From Clostridium aminobutyricum (GTDB lineage Bacteria > Bacillota > Clostridia > Peptostreptococcales > Anaerovoracaceae), in assembly GCF_017255415.1 (NCBI RefSeq), contig NZ_JAFJZZ010000005.1, positions 142,064-206,063 on the forward strand: a stretch of DNA of 64,000 bases. The letters are read 5' to 3'. How positions within the stretch are numbered: position 1 is the stretch's first letter; each line of letters begins with the position of its first letter. This document shows positions 33,424 through 42,365 of this stretch, in pieces. The notes below the pieces were generated by a model. It had not been told where the DNA came from, made no database searches, and saw only the letters and a program-made list of their open reading frames with translations. A program made the translations under genes and the position numbers.

Positions 33424-34371
33424 TTGAAAAAAGTAAGCAACAAAATTATTATTTTTTCTATCGCCATTTCATTAATACTATTGCCTTTTTTACTGCAGGT
33501 TATCAATACGTATTTACTTCACATCGCTATAACAATTGGCGTTTATATTATACTTTCTCTTAGTTTGAATGTGATTGTGGGATATGCAGGACAGTTTGCT
33601 CTTGGACACGCCGCCTTTTATGGCATAGGCGCTTATGTCTCTGCCTTAGCTATGGTGAATTTTAAACTTTCCTTTTGGCTGGCATTACCGTTGGCAGCTA
33701 TTGTTACAGGGATATTCGGGCTTCTTTTAGGAAGTCCAGTTATTCGGCTGAAAGGAGATTACTTAGGGATCGTGACCTTGGGATTTGGAGAAATCGTGCG
33801 CATGATTTTTATTAACTGGATAGATGTGACCAAAGGGCCAATGGGGATTACGAGTATACCTTCTCCTCATATATTCGAGTATACCTTCAATAATAAAATC
33901 GATTTCTATTTTCTGATAGTAATATTGGATATTATAACGATATTTATTATAAGCCGTATTGTTTATTCCGGAATTGGGTTAAATCTTTTAACCATTCGTG
34001 AGGATGAAACGGTAGCAAGATCAATCGGCATAAAGCCTACTAAATATAAGTTGATGGCATTTACAATCGGCGCTTTCTTTGCAGGAGCAGCCGGAGCCTT
34101 TTGGGCAGGATATATTTCTTTTATAAGTCCGGATGCGTTTAAATATATAGATTCGGTTAACATACTTGCAATGGTTGTATTGGGAGGAACTGCCAGCATC
34201 CCGGGATCAATTTTAGGTGCAGTAATTCTTACGATAGCCCCTGAAATTCTGCGATATGCCAGTGACTATAGAATGATGCTGATGGGGATTGCTATTGTAG
34301 TGATGATGATTTTTAAGCCTTCTGGATTTTGGGGAGAAAAACATCGCAAATATAATTTCTATGGCCAATAA
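33424..34371 (+). CDS. Branched-chain amino acid-type ABC permease LivM-like
   Basis: A 315-residue membrane protein with about eight to ten helices. Typical blocks are LSLNVIVGYAGQFALGHAAFYGIGAY, RLKGDYLGIVTLGFGEIVR, TREDETVARSIGIKPTKYKL and MVVLGGTASIPGSILGA. It starts with TTG 33424 behind AGGTGA, nine nt after livH. The family's conserved Glu-Asp loop that contacts the ATPases is present. Confidence 0.93.
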   Translation: MKKVSNKIIIFSIAISLILLPFLLQVINTYLLHIAITIGVYIILSLSLNVIVGYAGQFALGHAAFYGIGAYVSALAMVNFKLSFWLALPLAAIVTGIFGLLLGSPVIRLKGDYLGIVTLGFGEIVRMIFINWIDVTKGPMGITSIPSPHIFEYTFNNKIDFYFLIVILDIITIFIISRIVYSGIGLNLLTIREDETVARSIGIKPTKYKLMAFTIGAFFAGAAGAFWAGYISFISPDAFKYIDSVNILAMVVLGGTASIPGSILGAVILTIAPEILRYASDYRMMLMGIAIVVMMIFKPSGFWGEKHRKYNFYGQ

Positions 34372-34385
34372 GGGGGTGTTTTGTT

Positions 34386-35156
34386 TTGGTACCTGTTGTA
34401 AAAGTAGAGAAGGTCACTGTAAAATTTGGAGGATTAATAGCTTTAAGTGAAATTGATTTTTGTGTAAATAAAGGAGAAATAACCGCATTGATCGGACCTA
34501 ATGGTGCGGGGAAAACGACTCTTTTTAATTTACTCACTGGGATCTATAGGCCAAATTCAGGAGCTATTTATTATAAAGGACAAAATATTAATAAATTAGA
34601 AACTTTTGATAGAGTAAAAATTGGAATCGCGCGTACCTTTCAAAATATTAGATTGATAAAAAATTTTACAACATTAGAAAATGTGTTAGTTGCTCATAGG
34701 TTATGTAATACAGAGAGTATTTTACATTCGATTTTTTGTTCGCTGGAAACTCGTAATAAACGTTCGGCAGTTTTGCAGGAATGCTTGGATGCGCTTAAAA
34801 TTGTTGGAATTGAAACAAAAAAAGAGGAACTTGCAAGTAATTTACCATACGGAGAACAACGGCTTGTTGAAATCGCTCGTGCAATTGCAACAAAGTGTGA
34901 AGTATTACTTTTAGATGAGCCCGCTGCGGGAATGAATGCAATCGAAAAAAAGAAATTAATGGAGTTAATTAAGGTTTTATCTAAAAAACATAATATAGAA
35001 ATTATTTTAATTGAACATGATATCAACTTTGTAATGGAATTAGCAGATAAGATCATAGTTCTGGATCATGGTGACAAAATTGCAGAAGGTATTGGGACAG
35101 AAGTGAAGAATAACCCTAAAGTAATCAGCGCCTATTTGGGAGAGGAGGAAGAATAA
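34386..35156 (+). CDS. Branched-chain amino acid-type ABC ATPase LivG-like
   Basis: A 256-residue ATP-binding subunit. Walker A GPNGAGKTT at about 36-44, ARTFQNIRL Q-loop block, signature LPYGEQRLVEIARA, Walker B VLLLDEPAAGMN, and the switch His in LIEHDINFVM. The sequence GMNAIEK is typical of LivG. It starts with TTG 34386 after GGGGGTG. It ends one nt before the LivF-like gene, so the two ATPases are made together. Confidence 0.93.
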   Translation: MVPVVKVEKVTVKFGGLIALSEIDFCVNKGEITALIGPNGAGKTTLFNLLTGIYRPNSGAIYYKGQNINKLETFDRVKIGIARTFQNIRLIKNFTTLENVLVAHRLCNTESILHSIFCSLETRNKRSAVLQECLDALKIVGIETKKEELASNLPYGEQRLVEIARAIATKCEVLLLDEPAAGMNAIEKKKLMELIKVLSKKHNIEIILIEHDINFVMELADKIIVLDHGDKIAEGIGTEVKNNPKVISAYLGEEEE

Positions 35157-35157
35157 A

Positions 35158-35889
35158 GTGGACCGGTTAGATATTGGTGATGATATTATATTAGATATTA
35201 GAGATTTGTCTATCAGCTACGGAGTTGTTCCGGCAGTGAAAGCGATTAATTTGAAAATCAAAAGGGGTCAAATTGTGAGCCTTATCGGAACAAATGGCTC
35301 TGGAAAAACTACTACTCTTCGGGCGATTTCAGGGCTTGCTAAAGTGAATGGAGGTCAAATTATTTTTGAAGGAAACGATTTGACAAACAGTGATACATAT
35401 AAGATCGTTGAAATGGGGATTTCACATGTGCCCGAGGGGAGAGGGGTGTTCCCGAACCTAACGGTATTAGATAATTTAATAATTGGTGCATTCATTAGAA
35501 ACGACAAAGAAGGAGTGAAGCAAGATCTACAGGAAGTATTTTCATTTTTTCCCCATTTAGAGAAAAGAAAAAATCAACTTGCAGGAACTCTAAGCGGAGG
35601 TGAGCAGCAGATGCTTGCCATAGGACGTGCAATTATGGCGAAACCAAAGTTACTTCTCTTAGATGAGCCTTCAATGGGTTTGGCGCCAATAATAGTAAAA
35701 GAAATATTTAAAGTAATAAAGCAAGTAAATGATAAAGGAACAACTATTTTATTAGTTGAACAGAATTCAAAGATGGCTTTATCGATTGCAAATTACGGAT
35801 ATGTACTTGAGACCGGTAAGATTGTAGCGGAGGGTAATGTTGAGGATTTAAAAAGGAATGACTTAATAAGAACGATATACTTAGGATAA
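35158..35889 (+). CDS. Branched-chain amino acid-type ABC ATPase LivF-like
   Basis: A 243-residue ATP-binding subunit. Walker A GTNGSGKTT at about 44-52, ISHVPEGRGVFPNLTVLDNL (a LivF hallmark), signature LSGGEQQMLAIGRA, Walker B LLLLDEPSMGLAP, and VEQNSKMAL where the switch His is Gln, as is normal in LivF. It starts with GTG 35158 behind GAGGAGGAAG at the end of livG. The ATC-hydrolase-like gene follows 18 nt later, so import and catabolism are co-transcribed. Confidence 0.93.
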   Translation: MDRLDIGDDIILDIRDLSISYGVVPAVKAINLKIKRGQIVSLIGTNGSGKTTTLRAISGLAKVNGGQIIFEGNDLTNSDTYKIVEMGISHVPEGRGVFPNLTVLDNLIIGAFIRNDKEGVKQDLQEVFSFFPHLEKRKNQLAGTLSGGEQQMLAIGRAIMAKPKLLLLDEPSMGLAPIIVKEIFKVIKQVNDKGTTILLVEQNSKMALSIANYGYVLETGKIVAEGNVEDLKRNDLIRTIYLG

Positions 35890-35907
35890 ATGGACAGGAG
35901 GAAAAAA

Positions 35908-36405
35908 ATGTGCACTCAAGAAGAGAAAGAGGAGAAAAATCTAGAACCGGTATCGATGTATAATATAGCAGCAAAACTGTTTGCCCATGTTGCAAAGGCA
36001 GTTATTGATAAATATGGTGAAGAAGCATGTGAAACAATAAAAGATGGCGTGAATGCGTTTGGGGAAGAAAGGGGAAGAGAGATAGCAAGAAGAGCTGCCG
36101 TTATGGGTGAAAGTAATAAAATAGATAATTACCTTAAAAACTATGATATGGCTAGAAGTGAACTTTTTGAATACGAAACAATCTTTAAGAATCAGAAGAT
36201 AGAACAAAATTTTACAAAATGTGTTTTTGCGGAGCAGTGGCAAAATGATGGGATGGAAGAATATGGGATTTTATATTGTGAGGCTGTAGATCCAGCTATA
36301 GCAAGAGGATTTAATGAAAATCTTGAAGTTATCCATGATAAACATTTTTTTAAAGACGGCTCATGCCATTTTTGCTTTTACATGAAATCTGACATTGACA
36401 AATAG
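35908..36405 (+). CDS. L-2-amino-thiazoline-4-carboxylate hydrolase-like protein
   Basis: A 165-residue protein. The C-terminal half has the pattern of the ATC-hydrolase family: KCVFAEQW, then EYGILYCEAVDPAIARGFN, and GSCHFCFYM at the end, with three conserved Cys and an Asp. In Pseudomonas an enzyme of this name opens the thiazoline ring to a carbamoyl-cysteine. Family members occur widely without tested activity. ATG 35908 follows AGGAGG. The next gene encodes an N-carbamoyl-amino-acid hydrolase, which is the next step of the Pseudomonas pathway; this pairing supports a ring-opening role. The substrate here is inferred. Confidence 0.78.
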   Translation: MCTQEEKEEKNLEPVSMYNIAAKLFAHVAKAVIDKYGEEACETIKDGVNAFGEERGREIARRAAVMGESNKIDNYLKNYDMARSELFEYETIFKNQKIEQNFTKCVFAEQWQNDGMEEYGILYCEAVDPAIARGFNENLEVIHDKHFFKDGSCHFCFYMKSDIDK

Positions 36406-36432
36406 AAGAATGATTTTGAAAAGAGGACTGTA

Positions 36433-37665
36433 ATGAAAACGAACACAGAGAGACTATTTCTTCACCTATTAGAACTGGGTAAGGTTGGAGAAAAGGAAAA
36501 TGGAGGGATCACTCGTCTTTCTTTTACAGAAGAAGAAAAACAGGCAAAAGAGCTAGTTAAAGCCTATATGAAAGAGGCAGGACTTCTAGTAAGAGAAGAT
36601 TCTGTGGGAAATCTGATTGGAAGGAAAGAAGGAACCAATGCAAATGCTCCAGTAATATTAATAGGGTCACACCTTGATTCTGTACCGGATGGTGGTAAAT
36701 TTGATGGGAGTCTGGGTGTTCTTGCAGGCATAGAAGTGTTACATAGTTTGATGGAGCAGAAAATTAAAACGACGCATCCGATTGAAGTAATTGCTTTTAA
36801 AGATGAAGAGGGAGCCCGCTTTGGATGCGGAATGATTGGAAGCCGCGCGATCACCGGAAAATTAGGCCTTGAATTATTAAAACAGGTAGATGCTTCAGGC
36901 ATCTCAATGGCAGAGGCCATGAAAGAAACCGGATTGGACATTGCAGAGATAGTTGACTTAGCAAGGAATCCGGAATGTGTAAAAGCATATATCGAACTGC
37001 ATATTGAACAAGGCAAAGTTTTAGAAGACCATCATTTACCTATAGGAATTGTATCGGGCATTGCAGGCCCTGTGTGGATGAATTTTACCTTAATAGGAGA
37101 AGCAGGGCATGCAGGGGCGACGCCGATGAATGTACGCAGAGATCCGATTGTTGCGGGTGCTAAAATTATTACTTATATTAATAATCGAACGAAAAGATAT
37201 CCCGATGCTGTTGCGACAATAGGGCAAATAAACATATTGCCCAATGCAATAAATGTGATTCCCAGTCAAATGGAATTCAGTTTGGATTTGCGTGATGTCC
37301 ATGAGGCAACGAGAGATAAAATAGAAATATTGATTCGATCTTATGCTGAAAAAATTTGCGATCGGCATGGCATAAAACTTGATATCAATATTTTACAGCG
37401 GGTTTCTCCAAGTCTATGTAATTCTGAAATTTGTAATATCATAGAAGAAGGATGTAAAGAGGCTGGAGAAGAACCCTTTTATTTAGTGAGTGGTGCCGGC
37501 CACGATGGGATGCAATTTAAAGATTTTTGTCCAGTAGGAATGATTTTTGTGAGATCAAGAAACGGAATCAGTCATAGAGCTGACGAGTGGAGCTCCCAAG
37601 AGGATTGTGGGGCAGGAACAGAGGTCCTATATAATACCATCCTAAAATTAGATAAGTATACTTAA
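36433..37665 (+). CDS. N-carbamoyl-L-amino-acid hydrolase (M20-type hydantoinase/carbamoylase family)
   Basis: A 410-residue binuclear zinc amidohydrolase that cleaves N-carbamoyl amino acids to amino acid, CO2 and ammonia; related enzymes act on ureidoglycolate and allantoate. Metal-site blocks are GSHLDSVPDGGKFDG (His and bridging Asp at about 82-94), FKDEEGARFG (Glu), ELHIEQGK (His) and GISHRADEWS (His near 388). A dimerisation lid with AGHAGATPM is present. ATG 36433 has GAGGACTG upstream. Last gene of the operon. Cys or another alpha-amino acid is the probable product; specificity cannot be read. Confidence 0.92.
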   Translation: MKTNTERLFLHLLELGKVGEKENGGITRLSFTEEEKQAKELVKAYMKEAGLLVREDSVGNLIGRKEGTNANAPVILIGSHLDSVPDGGKFDGSLGVLAGIEVLHSLMEQKIKTTHPIEVIAFKDEEGARFGCGMIGSRAITGKLGLELLKQVDASGISMAEAMKETGLDIAEIVDLARNPECVKAYIELHIEQGKVLEDHHLPIGIVSGIAGPVWMNFTLIGEAGHAGATPMNVRRDPIVAGAKIITYINNRTKRYPDAVATIGQINILPNAINVIPSQMEFSLDLRDVHEATRDKIEILIRSYAEKICDRHGIKLDINILQRVSPSLCNSEICNIIEEGCKEAGEEPFYLVSGAGHDGMQFKDFCPVGMIFVRSRNGISHRADEWSSQEDCGAGTEVLYNTILKLDKYT

Positions 37666-37679
37666 TTTATTTGTAATAG

Positions 37680-37716
37680 AAAAGCAGTCGAGACATAAAG
37701 TTGACCGACTGCTTTT
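37680..37716. terminator. Bidirectional terminator between the carbamoylase and iclR-type genes
   Basis: AAAAGCAGTCG (37680-37690) and CGACTGCTTTT (37706-37716), a perfect stem flanked by A- and T-runs. Confidence 0.85.
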
Positions 37717-37720
37717 GAAA

Positions 37721-38491
37721 TTATTTTTTAAAATAGCCAAAGCTATTAGAGATGCTATTACCAGCTGCTAATAAGTCAACGAAGATTTCTTGCTCTTTTT
37801 CTTTCATTCGGATAGTTGGTCCAACAATACTGATTGTGCCCAAGACGCGATTTTTCACATCCATTATAGCAACAGAGATGCTATAGGCCCCTAATTCGAT
37901 CTCTTCATCTTCGATACCAAAACCCTGATTCTTAGTTTTTCTAAGGTCTTCGATCAATTGTTGTCGATTGATAATGGTCTTGTTTGTATACGGAATAAAT
38001 TTATATCCATTTAAATATCTATCTAATTGATCTGATGACAAATTTGCCAATATTGCTTTACCGGATGCGGCGGCATGCATCGGAAGGCTCCCACCGGCTT
38101 TGGAACTCATTATTAAATAAGTATGTGGGGACTCAATCTTATCTATGCAATAAATTTCGCCATTACGATAAGAATATAAATGAGTTGTTTCATTATATTT
38201 TTTAGTCAAATCAATCAAATAAGGATGGCCTATTTTTTTAAAATCGAGACTTTCTGAAACAATATTCCCCTTTAGAAGGAACTTAATCCCTAGTTTGTAT
38301 TTTCCGTTATCGAGATCTTTATCAATATACGAATGAGCAACTAATGTGTTAATGATACCATGAACGGTACTGATATTCAGATTGAGTTTCTCACTGATTT
38401 GGCTTAGTGATAATTCTAAATTTAAAGAATCGAAACAATCAAAGATTCTTGCGGCTCTTTCAACAGACTGTATTAAATTTTTTTCGCTCAA
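37721..38491 (-). CDS. IclR-family transcriptional regulator
   Basis: A 256-residue regulator. The N-terminal winged helix (about 6-70) has SLSQISEKLNLNISTVHGIINTL. The C-terminal effector domain has KKYNETTHLYSYRNGEIYCIDKI, PMHAAASGKAILA and GIEDEEIELGAYSISVAI, the usual IclR ligand-binding blocks. It starts with TTG 38491 after GGAGGTAG. It lies convergent to the carbamoylase and downstream of the amidohydrolase on the same strand, so it probably controls the surrounding uptake and hydrolysis genes; the ligand is unknown. Confidence 0.93.
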   Translation of the reverse strand: MSEKNLIQSVERAARIFDCFDSLNLELSLSQISEKLNLNISTVHGIINTLVAHSYIDKDLDNGKYKLGIKFLLKGNIVSESLDFKKIGHPYLIDLTKKYNETTHLYSYRNGEIYCIDKIESPHTYLIMSSKAGGSLPMHAAASGKAILANLSSDQLDRYLNGYKFIPYTNKTIINRQQLIEDLRKTKNQGFGIEDEEIELGAYSISVAIMDVKNRVLGTISIVGPTIRMKEKEQEIFVDLLAAGNSISNSFGYFKK

Positions 38492-38918
38492 ACTACTACC
38501 TCCATTTCAAGCTTAAAAAGCTATAATAATATGTTCGTCTATTTAAGTGGTAAAGTCAACATTTTTTCGCATAAATAAAATGCAAAAAAGACATAAATAT
38601 ATTTCTTAGTCAAGAGATTGCTAATATTTAATGACTTTTGTTCTGACAGAAGTGATTCTAAACTTAATAAGTTAAGAATCGGAAAGCCAGGATTCAATGC
38701 ATCCATTTTCGAAGAGTGAAAACGAAAAGAAAAAAAGAAAGAGGGCATCTTAAAATATGCAGCGGCATTGGTTGCCCAAATGAATGCATGAGTTATTTCA
38801 GGATACCCTCTGATATAAAATTTAAAATCTATTTTCTTAGATGACAGGCTTATCATCCTTAAAGCAAAACGATAGCTGTTTAAAATTTCGAATCTAAACT
38901 TAATAACTTATGACCAAA
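38492..38918. other. 427-bp non-coding region with a 27-bp palindrome and a repeated half
   Basis: GATTCTAAACTTA and TAAGTTAAGAATC (38654-38680) form a near-perfect palindrome with one mismatch. A copy of its left part, TCTAAACTTAATAA, recurs at 38893-38906 just past the amidohydrolase stop. Between them a short open stretch reads LKYAAALVAQMNA before a stop, perhaps a remnant of a lost gene. I see no intact gene. Confidence 0.5.
38654..38680. repeat. 27-bp near-perfect palindrome
   Basis: Arms GATTCTAAACTTA / TAAGTTAAGAATC around one A. About 160 bp upstream of the iclR-type gene. It is a possible operator; its left half is repeated at 38893. Confidence 0.5.
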
Positions 38919-40172
38919 TTATAAAGTGAATTGCTTTTTTATGATGCTTCCTTCTTTCATGATAATCTCCATATTATCGACGGCAATGGTTCGGATATTT
39001 TCCAGAGGATTTCCGTTTATAACGAGCAAATCAGCATATTTACCGGATTCCAATGTACCGGTGATGGCATCAACCTTCAACATTTCCGCACCTGTCTTAG
39101 TCGCAGATACAATGGTTTCCATCGGAGAAATACCTGCCTTTTCAACGAAGGAAATCATTTCACCTATAGCGGTTATACCGTATGGGGTAAGCGTCGAACA
39201 GAAAGAATCGGAACCGATGGTCAAGCCGATTCCTTTTGCTTGTGCCTTACGCAAGTTTTCATATACTCGATTGAGTTCTTTTTCTGCAACTGTTTCCCCT
39301 TCATATTGATCATGAACCGCAGGAATATAGGGAGGCGCATAGGTTTTAAACCATTCGTTTAAAAATTGTATGGTGGGGCAGAAATAGATTCCCTTTTCAG
39401 CCATGATGTCTAAGCATTCATCATTCAATGTTTGGCCGTGAATGATGAGGTGAACGCCGGCTTTTACAGAGTCAAGCGCACCGCTGTATCCTTCCGCGTG
39501 GGACCAAACCGGAATGCCAATCATGTTGCACTCATCTACAACAGCTTGAATTTCTTCTATAGTATAATGTTGGTCTAGTTTTTGATCCCAGCGCCATATA
39601 CCGCCCCCGGTTGACCAAATTTTAATTGCATCCGGTTCTTCTCGAAGTCTTCTGCGTACTGCTTTACGAAGTTCCCACGGACCATCTACGCGTTCCGCCC
39701 AAGGGTGAGACTGCTCGTTATACCAAAGAGGAAGTCGGTGACTGTCACCATGACCACAAGTTCGTGCAAATCCTTGCCCTGTTCCGATAATACGCGGCCC
39801 GCTCATGACGCCGGCTTCAACCATATTACGGATATGTAGACCCGAACGAGATATTTCGCCGACCGTGGTTAAACCTCGTTCCAGACATTCATGGGCTTGC
39901 TGCACTGCAACAACCGTTTTCTGAATCGGATCTTCTAAAACCCAGTCGCTGTCATTATCCGTTAAGTTACCGGAAAAATGCAAATGCGTATCAATGAGTC
40001 CGGGCATGATCGTTTTTCCCGTGATATCAACGGATTCGTATTCGTCTCCAAATGGCTGGGCAGGACCGGCATACTGAATTTTCTTATTGTCGATCAATAC
40101 GAGAGAATTCTCAATCGGTTCAGCACCAGTACCATCAATTAGCAGTCCTCCGAAAAGGGCAGTTTTTTTCAT
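38919..40172 (-). CDS. Metal-dependent amidohydrolase (imidazolonepropionase/prolidase-like)
   Basis: A 417-residue amidohydrolase-superfamily enzyme. It shows the N-terminal beta-sandwich (ALFGGLLIDGTGAEPIENS), IMPGLIDTHLHFSG with the HxH metal site at about 62-64, a carboxylated-Lys candidate in DAIKIWSTGG, His in VWSHAEGYS and HLIIHGQ, and the catalytic Asp in IGSDSFCS. The C-terminus closes with ESGKYADLLVINGNP. Known relatives cleave imidazolones, N-acyl or Xaa-Pro amides and chlorotriazines. It faces away from the Liv operon but shares the neighbourhood with the IclR regulator. The substrate is unknown. Confidence 0.88.
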   Translation of the reverse strand: MKKTALFGGLLIDGTGAEPIENSLVLIDNKKIQYAGPAQPFGDEYESVDITGKTIMPGLIDTHLHFSGNLTDNDSDWVLEDPIQKTVVAVQQAHECLERGLTTVGEISRSGLHIRNMVEAGVMSGPRIIGTGQGFARTCGHGDSHRLPLWYNEQSHPWAERVDGPWELRKAVRRRLREEPDAIKIWSTGGGIWRWDQKLDQHYTIEEIQAVVDECNMIGIPVWSHAEGYSGALDSVKAGVHLIIHGQTLNDECLDIMAEKGIYFCPTIQFLNEWFKTYAPPYIPAVHDQYEGETVAEKELNRVYENLRKAQAKGIGLTIGSDSFCSTLTPYGITAIGEMISFVEKAGISPMETIVSATKTGAEMLKVDAITGTLESGKYADLLVINGNPLENIRTIAVDNMEIIMKEGSIIKKQFTL

Positions 40173-40342
40173 GTTTCATCCTCGCTTTCTCTGCTATGTC
40201 AGCTGTGTACTAACATTATTAAATGGGTATAAGATAAATTGATTATATCATACAAGCAACGATATATTTTATGAAATTATTATAGCATATTTTGCAAAAA
40301 TATTTTAATATAGTACTAGATGACAAGAAAGGTGGAATAATC

Positions 40343-42211
40343 ATGGCAATCAGACAAACGGCATACGATAACTTAATGGCTGGTATAAATAAGAATATAG
40401 ATTTTAGTAATGCCTTCAACATGATTATAAATAACCCATATAGAATTCTGGGGGCTTCTACTTTCCTCGATGAGAATCAGTTATTGGAACTTTACAAACA
40501 ATGGGAAAAGGCTCCCGATAAATATAAGTCTCAATTTGATAAAACAAAACTTGGCGCCCCTAAACGTACAAAAGAAGCTATGGATTGGGCTTTAGAAAAT
40601 GCGGACAGTTATGTCTATAAGCTTTTTTGGTTCTCAGATCCTGAAATTGCCGTACGATTGGGGAATAAAGGAGACTTTATTGAATTTTTTGGTAAAAAAC
40701 GGAGCGTAAATACAACAGACTATAATAGCTTCTTATCACAATATATGTTTCTATGTGTATTTGACCGAGACTTTACCATGGTGGAACAATGGGGCATCCT
40801 ATTGAATCTGATTAACGACTTATTAAATGTTTCTGTAGGCAGATTTTGGGGGTTTTTCAGCGGCAACAAGATTGAGGCAATTGACAATAATAAGATGGCC
40901 TTCTTATATAATGAATTTAAAGATAATATTTTATTTCCTATCCGGGAGATTATTACCCAAAAAAGTGCTAAAACGGATTTAAATGAAGTGATACATATAC
41001 ATTCCGTTATTAAAAGTGTCGAACATCCAAGCCTTCAGTTTGCTAAACTGGAAACGATCATTTATGAGCGGTTTGAAAAATGGTTTGTGAAAGAATCCGA
41101 TTACGTAAACAATGTATTGTTAGGCAAAGTAACAGATGTAAATGCTACGTCGATGGAAGAAAAACTGGCTTTGACCAATGCTTATAATTATATAGTCAAT
41201 GACCTCGCACCGGAATTTAAAAAGCTGGTAAATGAAATTATACCCGAAGAACATTCCATGAACACGCGGCTGAGAATGATGTTTTCAGGTAAATTCATCG
41301 TGGTATCTAAGATTCTCAGCAATTCCGGGCTCTACCACGAGAGCTTGAATTTATGCCAGCTGTTCAACGAACTGTTTGAGGATGAGTACATTTCCGGCGA
41401 GATTGCAAAGTTGAATTTAATCATCAAACAAGAAGAGACAACCCGTATGAAGCAGCATGCCCCCACAGGGCCTAAAAATAGGGAATTCTTTGATGAAGAG
41501 AATAAAGGCTTAGCACCGCCTTCCGGCTTGGGAGAACTAGAAGAACTGGAAAAAGAACGAAAACAAGAGTTTTTTAATCGGGGTTCCAAAGCAAAGGGAA
41601 TTGATTATAAGGAAGTTATTCAAGATGTATTGAACAATGAGCTTCGATTAGTAAAAAAGGAAGAAGAAAAAGAGGCTATTCCTTTCGTTGAAATTGCAGC
41701 AGCTGCTGCAGAAGCAGAAGCAGAAGCTAATGCAAGACGTATTAAAGAGGCAATAGAAGAATATCAAAAGAAGCATGAACAGGAAATTAATGAAAAACTA
41801 GAGACACTGAATCGGGAATATAAAAGAAGTATGAGACGGTGGGGCACCGTTATATTTGTGATGATAGCCTTCATGGCGGCTGCCTTAGGTTACGTTTTCT
41901 ATGAAATTTTACAGGACGGCACAGAAATCACAGCCAGTGCCTTGGTGCATGTGGATTCCAGCAAAGTAAAACAGTTGGAGAATACATTGGATGAAGAGAA
42001 AGCGGCTATCGATGCGGCAAAAGCAAATATGGATTCTATCAAGGAAGAGATGACCACCTTAGAAGCTCAATATAAAGAAACCAACGATAAACAATATGCG
42101 GAGGCTTTTGCAGCCAAGCAAGAAACGTATGATAAGTTATCAGAGGAATATAAGCAAACAATAGATAGTTATAATGCTCATTTAGAGGAATATAACTCCA
42201 TGAAGCAGTAA
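40343..42211 (+). CDS. Unknown membrane protein with an NPYRILG N-terminal domain and an extracellular coiled coil
   Basis: A 622-residue protein I do not recognise by name. The N-terminus contains FNMIINNPYRILGASTFLDE, then QFDKTKLGAPKRTKEA and YVYKLFWFSD. The NPYRILG block resembles the opening of J-domain-like modules found in large bacterial proteins. A long helical middle (about 100-400) is followed by an Ala/Glu-rich stretch, one membrane helix at about 500-520, and a C-terminal coiled coil (about 540-622) predicted outside. There is no signal peptide. ATG 40343 follows AAAGGTGG. It lies upstream of a deacetylase-like protein, a bactofilin and MreB, which suggests a role in envelope organisation. 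Confidence 0.7.
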   Translation: MAIRQTAYDNLMAGINKNIDFSNAFNMIINNPYRILGASTFLDENQLLELYKQWEKAPDKYKSQFDKTKLGAPKRTKEAMDWALENADSYVYKLFWFSDPEIAVRLGNKGDFIEFFGKKRSVNTTDYNSFLSQYMFLCVFDRDFTMVEQWGILLNLINDLLNVSVGRFWGFFSGNKIEAIDNNKMAFLYNEFKDNILFPIREIITQKSAKTDLNEVIHIHSVIKSVEHPSLQFAKLETIIYERFEKWFVKESDYVNNVLLGKVTDVNATSMEEKLALTNAYNYIVNDLAPEFKKLVNEIIPEEHSMNTRLRMMFSGKFIVVSKILSNSGLYHESLNLCQLFNELFEDEYISGEIAKLNLIIKQEETTRMKQHAPTGPKNREFFDEENKGLAPPSGLGELEELEKERKQEFFNRGSKAKGIDYKEVIQDVLNNELRLVKKEEEKEAIPFVEIAAAAAEAEAEANARRIKEAIEEYQKKHEQEINEKLETLNREYKRSMRRWGTVIFVMIAFMAAALGYVFYEILQDGTEITASALVHVDSSKVKQLENTLDEEKAAIDAAKANMDSIKEEMTTLEAQYKETNDKQYAEAFAAKQETYDKLSEEYKQTIDSYNAHLEEYNSMKQ

Positions 42212-42365
42212 AAACCTATTGTTTTTTACCTATTATTGTGATAAAATTTCTTCATATGTTTACATTTTATGTATTTATTAAATTAGAACTTATGTAAATT
42301 TGTAGTTTTTGCGTTGGACTGGTTTATCTAATGTGCGGTCAGTAATTCTAAAATAAAGAAAGAGT

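Noticed and set aside
38539..38856. 105-codon open frame on the minus strand between iclR and the amidohydrolase gene
   Set aside because: No ribosome binding site, skewed Phe/Ser/Leu-rich composition, and it covers a palindrome; no family resemblance. Treated as non-coding.
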